From positions 868,001 through 932,000 of the forward strand of contig NZ_CP012371.1 in the NCBI RefSeq assembly GCF_000619905.2: 64,000 nt of DNA. Reading direction: 5' to 3'. This document shows, one piece after another, positions 1 through 9,266 of the stretch. Each line of letters opens with the position of its first letter. Position 1 is the stretch's first letter. The stretch comes from Nitrosospira briensis C-128. GTDB taxonomy: Bacteria > Pseudomonadota > Gammaproteobacteria > Burkholderiales > Nitrosomonadaceae. The position numbers were made by a program, and so were the translations under genes. The notes beneath the pieces were generated by a model. The model worked only from the letters and a program-made list of their open reading frames with translations, ran no database searches and was not told the DNA's origin.

Positions 1-97
1 GGCGAAAAAGAAGCGCCGAAGAAGCCGTGGCCGACGAACATCCGCCTCCGCCGATACCGCGAGCCCCGATAATGCAGTTGCGGACGAGCCGGAATAG
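1..97 (+). CDS. pcnB: PcnB-like poly(A) polymerase, C-terminal end (partial)
   Basis: The reading frame is open from the window edge to a TAG at 95-97. It encodes a basic tail (KKKRRRSRGRR) followed by a short acidic end. Such Arg/Lys-rich tails are typical of the C-terminus of PcnB, the RNA poly(A) polymerase that tails RNAs for decay. pcnB directly preceding folK and panBC is a conserved proteobacterial order. Only 31 residues are visible and no catalytic motif lies in the window, so the call rests on tail composition and context. Confidence 0.6.
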   Translation, partial: AKKKRRRSRGRRTSASADTASPDNAVADEPE

Positions 98-106
98 TCC
101 GGTACC

Positions 107-610
107 ATGAATCGCATATCAGATCGTCACGCCGTTTCCCAGGCATATATCGGATTAGGCAGCAACCTGGATAATCCTGCGTCGCAGATACGGAAAGCGT
201 TTGAGGAGCTGGCGCGCCTTCCATCAAGCCATCTGCTGGCGCATTCCTCGCTTTATCGCAGCGCGCCGATGGGGCGTACCGATCAGCCTGATTTCATCAA
301 CGCGGTGGCGCTGATTGAAACTGCGCTCGCCCCCCATGATCTGCTCAAAGCCCTGCTTGAAATCGAGCATTTTCACGGGCGCGTGCGTGAATATCTCAAC
401 GCGCCGCGAACGCTTGATCTCGACATACTGATGTATGATAGGCTGCAATGGAACGAGGATTGCCTGATTCTGCCGCATCCGCGCATGCATCAAAGGGCGT
501 TTGTATTGCAACCGCTTCAGGAAATTACGCCAAACTGCCATATTCCCGGACACGGTTCCATTGCCGACTTGCTGGCTGCGTGCGCGGGACAGCAAGTCGA
601 ACGAGAGTAA
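107..610 (+). CDS. folK: 2-amino-4-hydroxy-6-hydroxymethyldihydropteridine pyrophosphokinase (HPPK)
   Basis: The 167-residue product has the usual length of HPPK, which transfers pyrophosphate from ATP to 6-hydroxymethyl-dihydropterin in folate synthesis. Visible family signatures are YIGLGSNL near the N-terminus, the DQPDFINAV segment, the RTLDLDILMYD block that supplies the magnesium-binding acidic residues, and LPHPRMHQRAFVLQPL. The ATG lies 9 bases after the pcnB stop. The next gene starts 5 bases after the folK stop, so it is probably part of one transcript with the kinase and panBC genes. Confidence 0.95.
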   Translation: MNRISDRHAVSQAYIGLGSNLDNPASQIRKAFEELARLPSSHLLAHSSLYRSAPMGRTDQPDFINAVALIETALAPHDLLKALLEIEHFHGRVREYLNAPRTLDLDILMYDRLQWNEDCLILPHPRMHQRAFVLQPLQEITPNCHIPGHGSIADLLAACAGQQVERE

Positions 611-615
611 GCACA

Positions 616-1257
616 GTGAAGCTGGAAGAATATCGCTACATCGTGGTGGAAGGGCCGATAGGCGTGGGCAAGACCAGTCTGGCACGGCGTCTCGCCGGTC
701 ACCTGGGCAGCGAATTGCTGCTGGAGAAGCCGGGTGAAAATCCGTTTCTGGCAAAGTTCTACGATGATATTCCCCGCCATGCGCTACCGACACAATTGTT
801 CTTTCTGTTCCAGCGAGCCGGTCAATTACAGGGGCTGGCGCAAATCGATATGTTCGCCAAGCCCACCATCAGCGATTTTCTGCTCGATAAGGACCCGCTT
901 TTTGCCAGGCTGACCCTGAGCGATGCTGAGTATGACCTGTATCGAAAAATTTATCAGCACCTCCAGCCCGAGGCGCCGTCACCCGACCTGGTGATTTATT
1001 TGCAGGCGTCTCCCGCGACGCTGATTGAACGAGTCAAGCGACGCGGCAGCGCTTTTGAAAACAGTATTACATCGGAATATCTGTACCGGTTGACCGAGAG
1101 CTATACCCGTTTTTTTCATCAGTACGAAGATGCGCCATTAATGATAATCAACAGCGAAAATCTCAACTTTGTCGATAGGCAGGCGGATTTTGATCTATTG
1201 TTGAGGCAGTTGGAGCAGATGCGCGGCCCTCGGGAGTATTTCAATCTTGGGATTTAG
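616..1257 (+). CDS. deoxynucleoside kinase family protein (deoxyadenosine/deoxyguanosine kinase-like)
   Basis: The 213-residue protein begins MKLEEYRYIVVEGPIGVGKTS, with the P-loop GPIGVGKTS typical of the dNK/dGK family that phosphorylates salvaged deoxynucleosides. Further family features are KPTISDFLLDKDPLFA (variant of the DRS region), DLVIYLQASPATLIERVKRRG (lid/LID-type arginines) and a C-terminal IINSENLNFVDR. The open frame extends upstream through folK in another frame, so I chose the GTG at 616, just after the folK stop, because homologous proteins start shortly before the P-loop. This kinase commonly sits between folK and panB in betaproteobacteria. The substrate cannot be read from the sequence. 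Confidence 0.85.
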   Translation: MKLEEYRYIVVEGPIGVGKTSLARRLAGHLGSELLLEKPGENPFLAKFYDDIPRHALPTQLFFLFQRAGQLQGLAQIDMFAKPTISDFLLDKDPLFARLTLSDAEYDLYRKIYQHLQPEAPSPDLVIYLQASPATLIERVKRRGSAFENSITSEYLYRLTESYTRFFHQYEDAPLMIINSENLNFVDRQADFDLLLRQLEQMRGPREYFNLGI

Positions 1258-1326
1258 CCAGGTCGATAGCAATATCAGGTCATTTTAAGTCAGGACTATC
1301 TGACGCACTACATCAGGAGCTCAAGC

Positions 1327-2118
1327 ATGCGCACCACACAGGACGCTTTACAGAAGATGCGGGATGATGGGGAGAAAATCGCGATCCTCACTTGCTACGA
1401 TTCAAGCTTTGCAACGTTACTGGAAAACGCCGGTGTTGATATCCTGCTGGTGGGCGATTCGCTGGGTAATGTGCTTCAGGGAGAGGAGAGCACCCTCCCC
1501 GTTACGCTGGATGACATGATCTATCATACCCGTTGCGTCTCACGCGGTTCGACCAAGGCATTCATTATGGCCGACATGCCTTTCGGGACGTCCCAGGTAA
1601 GCCCCCAGGACACTTTCGAGAACGCCGCCGAGCTAATGGCTGTGGGAGCAAATATGGTCAAGCTTGAAGGGGGTTCCGTCATGTCTGAAACCGTTGAATT
1701 CCTGACCCGTCGCGGTATTCCGGTTTGTGCCCATATCGGCTTGACACCTCAATCCGTACACCAGTTAGGCGGCTATAAGGTGCAAGGCAAGACTGACCAC
1801 CAGGCAAAACAGTTACTGGAAGACGCGGTCGCCCTTGAAAGCGCCGGTGCCGCAATGCTCTTGATGGAAGTGGTTCCCGCTGCGCTCGCAAAAGAAGTTA
1901 CCAAGAAACTGTCCATTCCCACCATCGGCATCGGGGCCGGGATAGATTGCTCGGGGCAGGTACTGGTGTTGTATGACATGCTGGGGATCTATTCCGGCAA
2001 GAAAGCCAGGTTCATGAAAAATTTCCTGACTGGCGCGAACGGGATACATGAAGCGGTTGAAAATTATGTCAGGGCGGTGAAAGCTGGAGAATTTCCCGGG
2101 CCGGAGCATGCATTCTGA
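1327..2118 (+). CDS. panB: 3-methyl-2-oxobutanoate hydroxymethyltransferase
   Basis: The 263-residue product is full length for PanB, which makes ketopantoate from 2-oxoisovalerate and methylene-tetrahydrofolate in the cytosol, the first step of pantothenate synthesis. The [26 protein letters not shown] block, [19 protein letters not shown], the [14 protein letters not shown] motif and [21 protein letters not shown] are all present, including metal- and substrate-binding Asp/Glu residues. An AGGAG sequence lies 8 bases upstream of the ATG. panC follows after 15 bases. Confidence 0.97.
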   Translation: MRTTQDALQKMRDDGEKIAILTCYDSSFATLLENAGVDILLVGDSLGNVLQGEESTLPVTLDDMIYHTRCVSRGSTKAFIMADMPFGTSQVSPQDTFENAAELMAVGANMVKLEGGSVMSETVEFLTRRGIPVCAHIGLTPQSVHQLGGYKVQGKTDHQAKQLLEDAVALESAGAAMLLMEVVPAALAKEVTKKLSIPTIGIGAGIDCSGQVLVLYDMLGIYSGKKARFMKNFLTGANGIHEAVENYVRAVKAGEFPGPEHAF

Positions 2119-2133
2119 CTTTTGGATTGAAGC

Positions 2134-2973
2134 ATGGAGCTTGTTGCCGATATCTCATCCTTGCGGGCGCGCCTCAGGCATAAGTCTTCCATTGCTTTTG
2201 TGCCGACCATGGGTAGCCTGCATGAGGGTCATCTGTCGCTAGTGCGTCTCGCACAGCAGGAAGCGGATTTCGTCGTGGTCAGCATTTTCGTCAACCGTCT
2301 GCAATTCGCGCCGGGAGAAGATTTTGACCGGTATCCCCGGGCTCTGGCTGATGACTGCGAATTGCTGGAAAATCACGGGGGCGCCAATATGATTTTTGCA
2401 CCCGGGGAAAAAGATCTTTATCCTGTGCCGCAGCAGTTCATGCTGGAACCACCACCCGTAGCCAATATTCTCGAGGGTGAATTTCGCCCCGGGTTTTTCC
2501 GCGGCGTAGCTACAGTTGTACTGAAACTCCTGAATATCGTGCAGCCCCAGACAGCGATATTCGGTAAAAAAGATTACCAGCAACTGCATATCATGCGTGA
2601 ACTGGTACGGCAGTTGAATTTGCCGGTGAAGATCGTCGCGGGAGAAACGGTACGCGCACCAGACAATCTGGCGTCGAGTTCTCGTAATCGCTATCTGACG
2701 AACGAGGAACGCGCCGAGTCAGCACGGCTTTATCAAGTGCTGCTGAAGGTGAAGCAGGAGATAGAGAACGGCAACAGAAATTTTCATGGATTGGAGGAAA
2801 ACGCAAAGAAACCGCTCCACGAACATCACTGGAAAATTGATTACATTTCCATCCGGCACCGCGATACGCTGGCTCCAGCGTGCAAGGAAGATGAAAACCT
2901 GGTGATACTGGGAGCGGCCCGACTGGGCAAAACCCGGTTGATAGACAATCTGGAAATTTCTGCCAAAAATTGA
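2134..2973 (+). CDS. panC: pantoate--beta-alanine ligase (pantothenate synthetase)
   Basis: The 279-residue protein is full length for PanC, which condenses pantoate and beta-alanine with ATP. Visible motifs are [17 protein letters not shown] (HIGH-type nucleotide-binding signature), [48 protein letters not shown] and the KMSKS-like [12 protein letters not shown]. It is the last gene of the folK-kinase-panB-panC run, and a 498-base gap follows. Confidence 0.97.
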   Translation: MELVADISSLRARLRHKSSIAFVPTMGSLHEGHLSLVRLAQQEADFVVVSIFVNRLQFAPGEDFDRYPRALADDCELLENHGGANMIFAPGEKDLYPVPQQFMLEPPPVANILEGEFRPGFFRGVATVVLKLLNIVQPQTAIFGKKDYQQLHIMRELVRQLNLPVKIVAGETVRAPDNLASSSRNRYLTNEERAESARLYQVLLKVKQEIENGNRNFHGLEENAKKPLHEHHWKIDYISIRHRDTLAPACKEDENLVILGAARLGKTRLIDNLEISAKN

Positions 2974-3471
2974 ATTAAAAACATCAGTAAGGCGTGTGTA
3001 TGATCTGCCATTGGAATTTTGTAAGCGGATAACGACACGCCAAAACGACTCAAACATAGAGTAGCATCGCCCCGCATACGAGCCAAACTCATTTCATCCC
3101 GTCGCTGTTATTACTCTTAGCCGCTAGCGCCCTTTCGCACATCTATATAACCTATTGATTTAATGTATATTTAGCCAGTCTCTATCTGGAGACAGCTAAT
3201 AATCCATAACTATCAATGAGTTATAGCCAGGCGATCCTTTTATGTTGCTCATAGGCAACATAAAATATTGTCATATTCTGTTTTTGTCCCTTTATTTTAT
3301 ATAACCTCCTGTTCAAGAAGGTTTAATAACGCCTGGCATGATAAATGCTTCTTTATATATCAATTGCGGTACCAAGGTCAGCCGATTTCCTCTAAATCAC
3401 TGTCATCGTAGTAGTGTCACGAGCGAAGGATACACTTCGGCGGCACGGCTCAACACAAAGGAGTTCTCATT
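2974..3471. other. intergenic region upstream of the Crp/Fnr-type gene
   Basis: This AT-rich stretch has no convincing coding potential. A short overlapping frame at 3338-3586 runs into the regulator gene and is not supported. It contains a near-perfect dyad (see 3238-3265) and presumably the promoter of the Crp/Fnr-type gene, but I could not identify a clear -35/-10 pair. Confidence 0.5.
3238..3265. promoter_or_regulatory. 11-bp inverted repeat, candidate operator or stem-loop
   Basis: TTTTATGTTGC and GCAACATAAAA are exact inverse complements separated by 6 bases. The dyad lies about 207 bases upstream of the Crp/Fnr-type gene and about 265 bases after panC. It could be a regulator binding site or an RNA hairpin. 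It is not the TTGAT-N4-ATCAA box of classical FNR, and no U-run follows directly, so an intrinsic terminator is less likely. Confidence 0.5.
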
Positions 3472-4269
3472 ATGTCTCCACTGCACAGCCCGAAGCAGAA
3501 TCGTATTTTGGCCGCCCTCCCGCGAGAGGATTATGGACGGCTCTTCGCATTTCTTGAGTTCATATCAATGCCATTGGGAAAAATAATCCATGAGCCGGGC
3601 TCGCCTATTACTCATGCATATTTTCCCACCACCAGCATTGTTGCGCCTTTGTATGGCGCGGAGAATGGGGCCTCCGTGCAACTTTCAATAATCGGTAATG
3701 AAGGGCTCACCGGTATTTCGTCTCTTTTAGGCAGCGGCAGCATGCCTGCCGGCGTGGTTGTACAGAGCGCGGGTGAGGGCTACCGGGTGAAAGCAGGGAT
3801 ACTGAAAAAAGAGTTCGATTTGAGGGGCGGATTACAGCACCTGGTACTTCGTTTTACTCAAGCGCAGATTACCCAAACAGCGCAGAACGCTGTTTGCAAC
3901 CGCCACCATAATATAGAGCAGCAGTTATGCCGCTTCCTGCTGATGAGCCTGGACCGATTGCCGCGCCGGCAGTTGAAAATGACACATGAGCAGATTGCGA
4001 TCATGCTGGGTGTCCGCCGCGAAAGCGTGACTCAGGCCGCTCTCAAGCTGCAAACGATAGGTGCAATCCACTACAGCCGTGGCCATATCACGGTTTTGGA
4101 TCGTGAAGAGCTGGAAAATTCAGTATGCGAATGTTATACGGTGGTAAACGCCGAGTATGACCGCCTGCTATGGAATGATACCCCTTATTTTCCTGCTCAG
4201 CAGGGTCTGGATCGGGTTGTGCGAAACACGAGCCGAAACATGGAAGAAGAACTACGGACCGTAAACTGA
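3472..4269 (+). CDS. Crp/Fnr-family transcriptional regulator
   Basis: The 265-residue protein has an N-terminal cyclic-nucleotide-binding-like beta-roll (residues about 15-130) and a C-terminal winged helix (about 145-215). The HTH core is MTHEQIAIMLGVRRESVTQAALKLQ. No N-terminal cysteine cluster of the FNR iron-sulfur type is visible, and a cAMP-binding arginine motif is not evident, so the effector is unknown. A strong AAGGAG lies 8 bases before the ATG at 3472. The gene stands alone, convergent with acnA. Its C-terminus is longer than in Crp, with about 40 residues after the HTH. Confidence 0.9.
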   Translation: MSPLHSPKQNRILAALPREDYGRLFAFLEFISMPLGKIIHEPGSPITHAYFPTTSIVAPLYGAENGASVQLSIIGNEGLTGISSLLGSGSMPAGVVVQSAGEGYRVKAGILKKEFDLRGGLQHLVLRFTQAQITQTAQNAVCNRHHNIEQQLCRFLLMSLDRLPRRQLKMTHEQIAIMLGVRRESVTQAALKLQTIGAIHYSRGHITVLDREELENSVCECYTVVNAEYDRLLWNDTPYFPAQQGLDRVVRNTSRNMEEELRTVN

Positions 4270-4277
4270 GGAGAGCC

Positions 4278-4341
4278 CCGGACTACTTCAGCGAAAACCA
4301 GGTTTCGCCCTCCCCTACCTGATTCGAGCTGAGTAGTCCGG
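4278..4341. terminator. nested stem-loops between convergent genes
   Basis: An outer stem (CCGGACTACTTCAGC at 4278-4292 against GCTGAGTAGTCCGG at 4328-4341, one bulge) encloses an inner hairpin GCGAAA/TTTCGC at 4291-4308. It lies between the ends of the Crp/Fnr-type gene and acnA and may serve as a bidirectional terminator. There is no U-tract, so this is structural inference only. Confidence 0.45.
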
Positions 4342-4363
4342 CTTGTCGCGTGATGACAGGCTG

Positions 4364-7201
4364 CTAACCTGTCATGAGTTCTCTGAGAACGTAAGGTAAT
4401 ATGCCGCCATGCAGGTAATAATCCACCTCGATGGCCGTATCAATTCTGCACAGTAAATCGATCTTCCGGCTTGAACCATCTTCTTCACGAATGACGAGTG
4501 TCACATCCTGCTGCGGGCGGACATCTTGCAAACCCAGAAGATCGAATTGTTCATTACCTTTGATGCCGAGCGATTGGGCGCTGTCGTCCCCTTTGAATTG
4601 TAACGGCAACACGCCCATGCCAACCAGATTGCTGCGGTGTATGCGTTCGAAGCTCCTGGCAATTACCGCCTTGACGCCGAGTAATTGTGCTCCCTTCGCA
4701 GCCCAGTCGCGGCTTGATCCAGCACCGTATTCTTCTCCTCCAAATACCAGCGTCGGTACGCCCTCCGCCACATATTTCATGGCTGCATCGTAAATGCTCA
4801 TCTGCTGAGCATCAGGATAATGCAGGGTTATGCCCCCCTCGCTGCCCGGTATCATCAGGTTTTTGATACGTACATTAGCGAAGGTACCTCGCATCATCAC
4901 GTCATGGTTCCCCCGGCGCGCCCCATAACTATTGAAATCGTGCTTTGATACGCCGCTTGAGAGCAGGTATTTTCCCGCGGGCGAAGTATCTTTGACGGCA
5001 CCGGCAGGACTGATGTGATCGGTAGTCACGGAGTCACCGAAAATGCCCAGGACGCGCGCATTCCGTACCTCGCCGATCTGCCCGGGCTGCATGGAAAAAT
5101 CTTCAAAGAACGGTGGCTCGGCAATATAAGTGGACTTTGGCCAAGTGTACACTTGGCCTGAAACCGCCGAAACATCGTTCCATAATGGATGATCCTTGGT
5201 CAAGTTGCTGTAGAGCCGGCGGAACGTTTCCCCATTGGTGGCGAATTTCATCAATGCGTGGATCTCATCCTCGCGCGGCCAGACATCCGCAAGCATGACA
5301 GCTGTCCCATCCTCCGCGAAACCCAATGGCTCAGTCGTCAAATCCCTGAGCATGGTCCCGGCAATGGCATATGCCACCACCAGCGGCGGAGAAGCAAGGA
5401 AATTTGCGCGGATGCTGGAGTGAATTCGCGCTTCGAAATTGCGATTGCCGGAGAGCACCGCGGCGCAAACCAGATCATTTGCCCCCATCGCTTCCTCGAT
5501 GGGTTCGGATAGCGGCCCTGAGTTGCCTATGCAAGTGGTACAGCCATAGCCTACAAGATTAAAACCAAGTTTTTCCAGGTAGGCCAACAAGCCGGTAGCC
5601 TTGAGATACTCCGTCACCACACGCGACCCAGGTGCCAGCGAAGTCTTGATATGCCGCTTCACCGTCAGTCCTTTCTCTACCGCCTTCTTTGCCAGCAGAC
5701 CCGCTGCAAGCAGCACACTGGGGTTCGACGTATTGGTGCAGGACGTAATCGCCGCAATCACCACATCGCCGTGGCCCAGATCGAATGGGCCGTTCGATAT
5801 GCATACCGGTGCTTCGTCCGTATCCAGTATTGGACGATTGCTGACCATCTCCGTAACATTCCTTGCACTCCCCAGTTGCAAGGGAATGTTTTCCTGCCCT
5901 GCGCCGACGATGTGAGTCTCCCTGCCCATTTCTTTGTCATTACAACTGCGCACTGGATGACGCAGGTTCAAATCTGTCGCGCTTTTACCGTAGCCGCTTT
6001 CCACAACGGGTTTGGTAAAGAGTTCGGTAAACCTGGATTTGATATTGTCGATTTCAATGCGGTCCTGAGGGCGCCGAGGCCCTGCCAGCGAGGGCGACAC
6101 CGTGCCCAGGTCAAGCTCCAGTTCACGTGTGTAATCGATGTCGCCCTTGCGGGGTGTACCGTACATCTCCTGAGCCTGAAAATAGGATTGAAGCGCGGCG
6201 ACTTCCTCTTCGCTACGCCCGGTACCGCGAAAATACTCGATGGTGGCGTCATCCACGGGAAAGAAGCCCATGGTGGCGCCATATTCAGGCGCCATATTGG
6301 CGATAGTGGCGCGATCAGGCACGGATAACGACGCGGTACCTTCACCGAAAAATTCCACGAACTTGCCCACCACGTGAGCTTTGCGCAACATCTCGGTAAC
6401 GGTCAGCACCAGATCGGTGGCGGTGACGCCGTCACGCAAACGGCCTGTAAGATTTACACCGACCACGTCAGGAGTGAGAAGATAAACCGGTTGCCCCAGC
6501 ATCCCGGCTTCCGCTTCTATCCCCCCGACGCCCCAGCCTATGACTCCGATGCCATTGATCATAGTGGTATGTGAATCCGTGCCGACCAATGTATCCGGAT
6601 ACACCACGCCATCTTTCTGGTGCACCCCACGGGCGAGATACTCCAGATTCACCTGGTGCACAATACCGATGCCCGGGGGCACTACCGTAAACGTGTCGAA
6701 TGCCTGCATGCCCCACTTTATAAATTCATAACGCTCATTGTTGCGACGGAATTCAGTTTCCATGTTGAGCTTGAGCGCCTGATCGTTACCGTAGTAATCG
6801 ACCTGAACCGAATGGTCAACCACTAGATCAACAGGCACCAGTGGCTCGATGAGCTTAGGGTCCCTGCCCATTTTTTCCGCCACACCACGCATTGCTGCCA
6901 GATCAACCAGGAGCGGTACACCGGTGAAATCCTGCAGCAGGATGCGCGATACTACAAAGGGAATCTCATCCATCCGCGCCGCATTGGGTTGCCAGTTGGC
7001 GAGTCGCCTCACATGGGCTTCTGTGACTTTCTTGCCATCGCAATGGCGCAAAACCGATTCCAGCACAATACGAAGGGAGATCGGCAGACGTGAAATCTTA
7101 CCCACGCCCGATGCTTCGAGCGCAGGCAAAGAATAAAACTTTGCTTTCCTGTTCGCGGAAAGAGCAATTTCCTTTTGTGTGTTGAATGGATTGTGAGTCA
7201 T
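4364..7201 (-). CDS. acnA: aconitate hydratase A
   Basis: The 945-residue product is slightly longer than most AcnA proteins (about 890-900). Aconitase interconverts citrate and isocitrate using a [4Fe-4S] cluster. Cluster ligands appear in [16 protein letters not shown] and [13 protein letters not shown], and active-site blocks include [60 protein letters not shown] and [22 protein letters not shown] lies 6 bases upstream of the ATG. The gene is physically separate from the TCA cluster at 15-32 kb but supplies the step between citrate synthase and isocitrate. No isocitrate dehydrogenase gene is in the window. Confidence 0.96.
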   Translation of the reverse strand: MTHNPFNTQKEIALSANRKAKFYSLPALEASGVGKISRLPISLRIVLESVLRHCDGKKVTEAHVRRLANWQPNAARMDEIPFVVSRILLQDFTGVPLLVDLAAMRGVAEKMGRDPKLIEPLVPVDLVVDHSVQVDYYGNDQALKLNMETEFRRNNERYEFIKWGMQAFDTFTVVPPGIGIVHQVNLEYLARGVHQKDGVVYPDTLVGTDSHTTMINGIGVIGWGVGGIEAEAGMLGQPVYLLTPDVVGVNLTGRLRDGVTATDLVLTVTEMLRKAHVVGKFVEFFGEGTASLSVPDRATIANMAPEYGATMGFFPVDDATIEYFRGTGRSEEEVAALQSYFQAQEMYGTPRKGDIDYTRELELDLGTVSPSLAGPRRPQDRIEIDNIKSRFTELFTKPVVESGYGKSATDLNLRHPVRSCNDKEMGRETHIVGAGQENIPLQLGSARNVTEMVSNRPILDTDEAPVCISNGPFDLGHGDVVIAAITSCTNTSNPSVLLAAGLLAKKAVEKGLTVKRHIKTSLAPGSRVVTEYLKATGLLAYLEKLGFNLVGYGCTTCIGNSGPLSEPIEEAMGANDLVCAAVLSGNRNFEARIHSSIRANFLASPPLVVAYAIAGTMLRDLTTEPLGFAEDGTAVMLADVWPREDEIHALMKFATNGETFRRLYSNLTKDHPLWNDVSAVSGQVYTWPKSTYIAEPPFFEDFSMQPGQIGEVRNARVLGIFGDSVTTDHISPAGAVKDTSPAGKYLLSSGVSKHDFNSYGARRGNHDVMMRGTFANVRIKNLMIPGSEGGITLHYPDAQQMSIYDAAMKYVAEGVPTLVFGGEEYGAGSSRDWAAKGAQLLGVKAVIARSFERIHRSNLVGMGVLPLQFKGDDSAQSLGIKGNEQFDLLGLQDVRPQQDVTLVIREEDGSSRKIDLLCRIDTAIEVDYYLHGGILPYVLRELMTG

Positions 7202-7337
7202 GGATGCTCCTTAAAAAATTGCCGTATCGGTCGAGCCAGGATTTGCGGAAATCATTTCCACCGGGTGGATCAGAATCTGCGACCCCTGAACCGAGCAAGC
7301 CAAACTGAGCGAGCCGTTTGACGATCCTCGATCAAGA

Positions 7338-8120
7338 TCACCTGGCGATATCTTTGTTATTTTTTTCCGCCTTATATTCTGCAATATCAGCTTCGATTAC
7401 GCTCCTGGAAAAACTCTGGTAGGCAAGCCCGATGCGTTTGGCCATTGTGTCGGGAAAGAGATGGAAATCTCCCGATTTCAGTGCGGCGATTATACCTTCC
7501 GCCACGACGGACGAAGGCTCGGCATTTCCACTCAAGCCAGCCTTATCGGACATGTCAGTGGCGATAAGACCGGGATGCACGCTGAGCACTGCTGTGCCCT
7601 GCTGGCCCAGCAACTCGCGCAACGCCTGCGTGAGAGAGTAAGTGGCCGCCTTGGAAGCGGAGTGGGTCGCAAAGTTCGAAGCGCATTTCAATGATGCGAT
7701 CGAGTTGAGCTGGACAAACCCACCGCCGCCATTTGACTTGAGAATCGGACCAAAGGCTTGCGCCATGCGGATCAACCCGAATACATTGATCTTCATTGCC
7801 AACTCGAGCGAATCTATCGCATCGCTGTCCAGCGGGGTTGAAGCCCTGAAGACAGCTGCATTGTTAACCACCACCTGAACATCGCTCGTTCTATCCGCCA
7901 GCGCTGTGATAGTCTCCGGCTCAGCCAGATTCAACTGAACCGGTTCCACCATGTCGCCATAATGCTCGGTCAGCGGTATGGCAGAATCCAGGTTGCGAAC
8001 CGCAGCATAGACTTTCGTTGCGCCATGATGCAGGAAAGCATCGACTATCGCGCTGCCTATTCCGCGATTCGCTCCCGTGACAAGTGCTATCTTGCCTTTG
8101 ATGTCGCAGGTTATTTTCAT
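7338..8120 (-). CDS. short-chain dehydrogenase/reductase with a His in place of the catalytic Tyr
   Basis: The product (260 residues from the ATG at 8120) has the classical SDR pattern: TGANRGIG cofactor loop near the N-terminus, NNAAVF, and LNSIASLK carrying the catalytic Ser. The catalytic YxxxK is written HSASK, so the usual Tyr is His (codon CAC; TAC would be Tyr). An in-frame upstream ATG at 8177 would add 19 residues without SDR similarity, so I prefer 8120, although neither start has a good Shine-Dalgarno. Downstream of acnA (divergence of function gives no pathway clue). Substrate unknown, and activity is doubtful if the His is real. Confidence 0.8.
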   Translation of the reverse strand: MKITCDIKGKIALVTGANRGIGSAIVDAFLHHGATKVYAAVRNLDSAIPLTEHYGDMVEPVQLNLAEPETITALADRTSDVQVVVNNAAVFRASTPLDSDAIDSLELAMKINVFGLIRMAQAFGPILKSNGGGGFVQLNSIASLKCASNFATHSASKAATYSLTQALRELLGQQGTAVLSVHPGLIATDMSDKAGLSGNAEPSSVVAEGIIAALKSGDFHLFPDTMAKRIGLAYQSFSRSVIEADIAEYKAEKNNKDIAR

Positions 8121-8527
8121 TTTATGTATAACATTGGCTTGGCATGAATCGATGTCGATGTGGCTAACCATGAACACGCATTCAATTATATTCCGCTTGA
8201 AACCTTCCGCGCAGCTCTTATTCAGAACTTCCTTATGTCTCGCGATTTTGAGCCGTTGAGGTTCTGGATTCAGTCAACGCTTGTATCCGATGGAACAAGA
8301 GGAAAGGGATGAGTCTATCATTGGAGCCCGGCGAAGAGATTACTTTCTCACGACCATTAATGTTAGTAGCATAATCCCTAAATGGCGCTTGAACCCGGAA
8401 TATTGTCTAGTATGAAGAAGAGGACGGTAATAATGCAGTTCGGCCCCTATCTGGGCGCGCAGCATGCCGCAATCTTTGCCGCTGATCTGGATGCGACTCG
8501 CTGGGTTTTCTTATAAGAACATTTTTT
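8121..8527. other. intergenic region between divergent genes
   Basis: About 400 bases separate the SDR gene and the hydrolase gene, which are transcribed away from each other. I see no credible ORF, repeat or strong hairpin. Promoters for both directions must lie here, but I cannot place them. Confidence 0.4.
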
Positions 8528-9265
8528 ATGGCACGCACCACGCTGGCTCTGTTGCATGGTTTTCTCGGTTTCTCACATAGAGGGCCTATTGAATATTTTC
8601 GCGGTGTAAAGGGGGCGTTGCGCGATATGCATATTACGCCCCTTATCCCCGAAGTGCCCACCGCCGGCACCATAGCCGAGCGCGCGGAAACGCTTGCCTC
8701 AAAACTTCTTCGCGGCAACACATCTACCTTTGCCTTGGTGGCGCATAGCATGGGCGGGCTGGATGCCAGATATCTGATTAGCTATCTCGATCCGGATCAC
8801 CGCATAAAAAGTTTGCTTACTGTTTCCACCCCGCACCGCGGCAGCCCATTGGCGGCATGGATGCTTGAATCGCGCGGGTCGATTCCGGCCTGGTTTCGGT
8901 ACATTGGCCGCCCGGCGCTGGATGAGCTGACCCCAAAGGCATGTGCAGCCATGTCTATCCCGGACCGCGAGGATGTGGATTACGCTTCCTACGCGAGTTG
9001 CCGCCCTGCTGGTGAGCTTCCATTCTGGCTCAAACCCTATGGATACATTATTTCCGAGGATAACGACGGAATGGTTCCACTTAGCTCCGCGCAATGGGGA
9101 AAATTTCGTGGCATCATGCGCGCGGATCACGTGGAACTGCTCGGGTGGAGCCTGAGCTTGCCTGATACGCGATCCGAGAGGCCTTTCGATCACCTCCGTT
9201 TTTGGAAACGGGCAGCCGCCGAGGCTATCGCCGCGGCAGAGGAAAAAACAAGTAAAGGGGAATAG
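8528..9265 (+). CDS. alpha/beta-hydrolase, triacylglycerol lipase-like
   Basis: The 245-residue protein has the lipase fold signatures. An HGFLG oxyanion loop lies at residues 10-14, and the nucleophile elbow AHSMGG has Ser at about 74. NDGMVPL carries the likely acid Asp180, and DHVELLGW carries the likely His201. STPHRGSPLA follows the pattern of family I lipases that act on lipid or ester substrates. No signal peptide is obvious. The stop codon is one base before the ATG of the next gene, so the two are almost certainly co-transcribed and may act together. Confidence 0.85.
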   Translation: MARTTLALLHGFLGFSHRGPIEYFRGVKGALRDMHITPLIPEVPTAGTIAERAETLASKLLRGNTSTFALVAHSMGGLDARYLISYLDPDHRIKSLLTVSTPHRGSPLAAWMLESRGSIPAWFRYIGRPALDELTPKACAAMSIPDREDVDYASYASCRPAGELPFWLKPYGYIISEDNDGMVPLSSAQWGKFRGIMRADHVELLGWSLSLPDTRSERPFDHLRFWKRAAAEAIAAAEEKTSKGE

Positions 9266-9266
9266 C

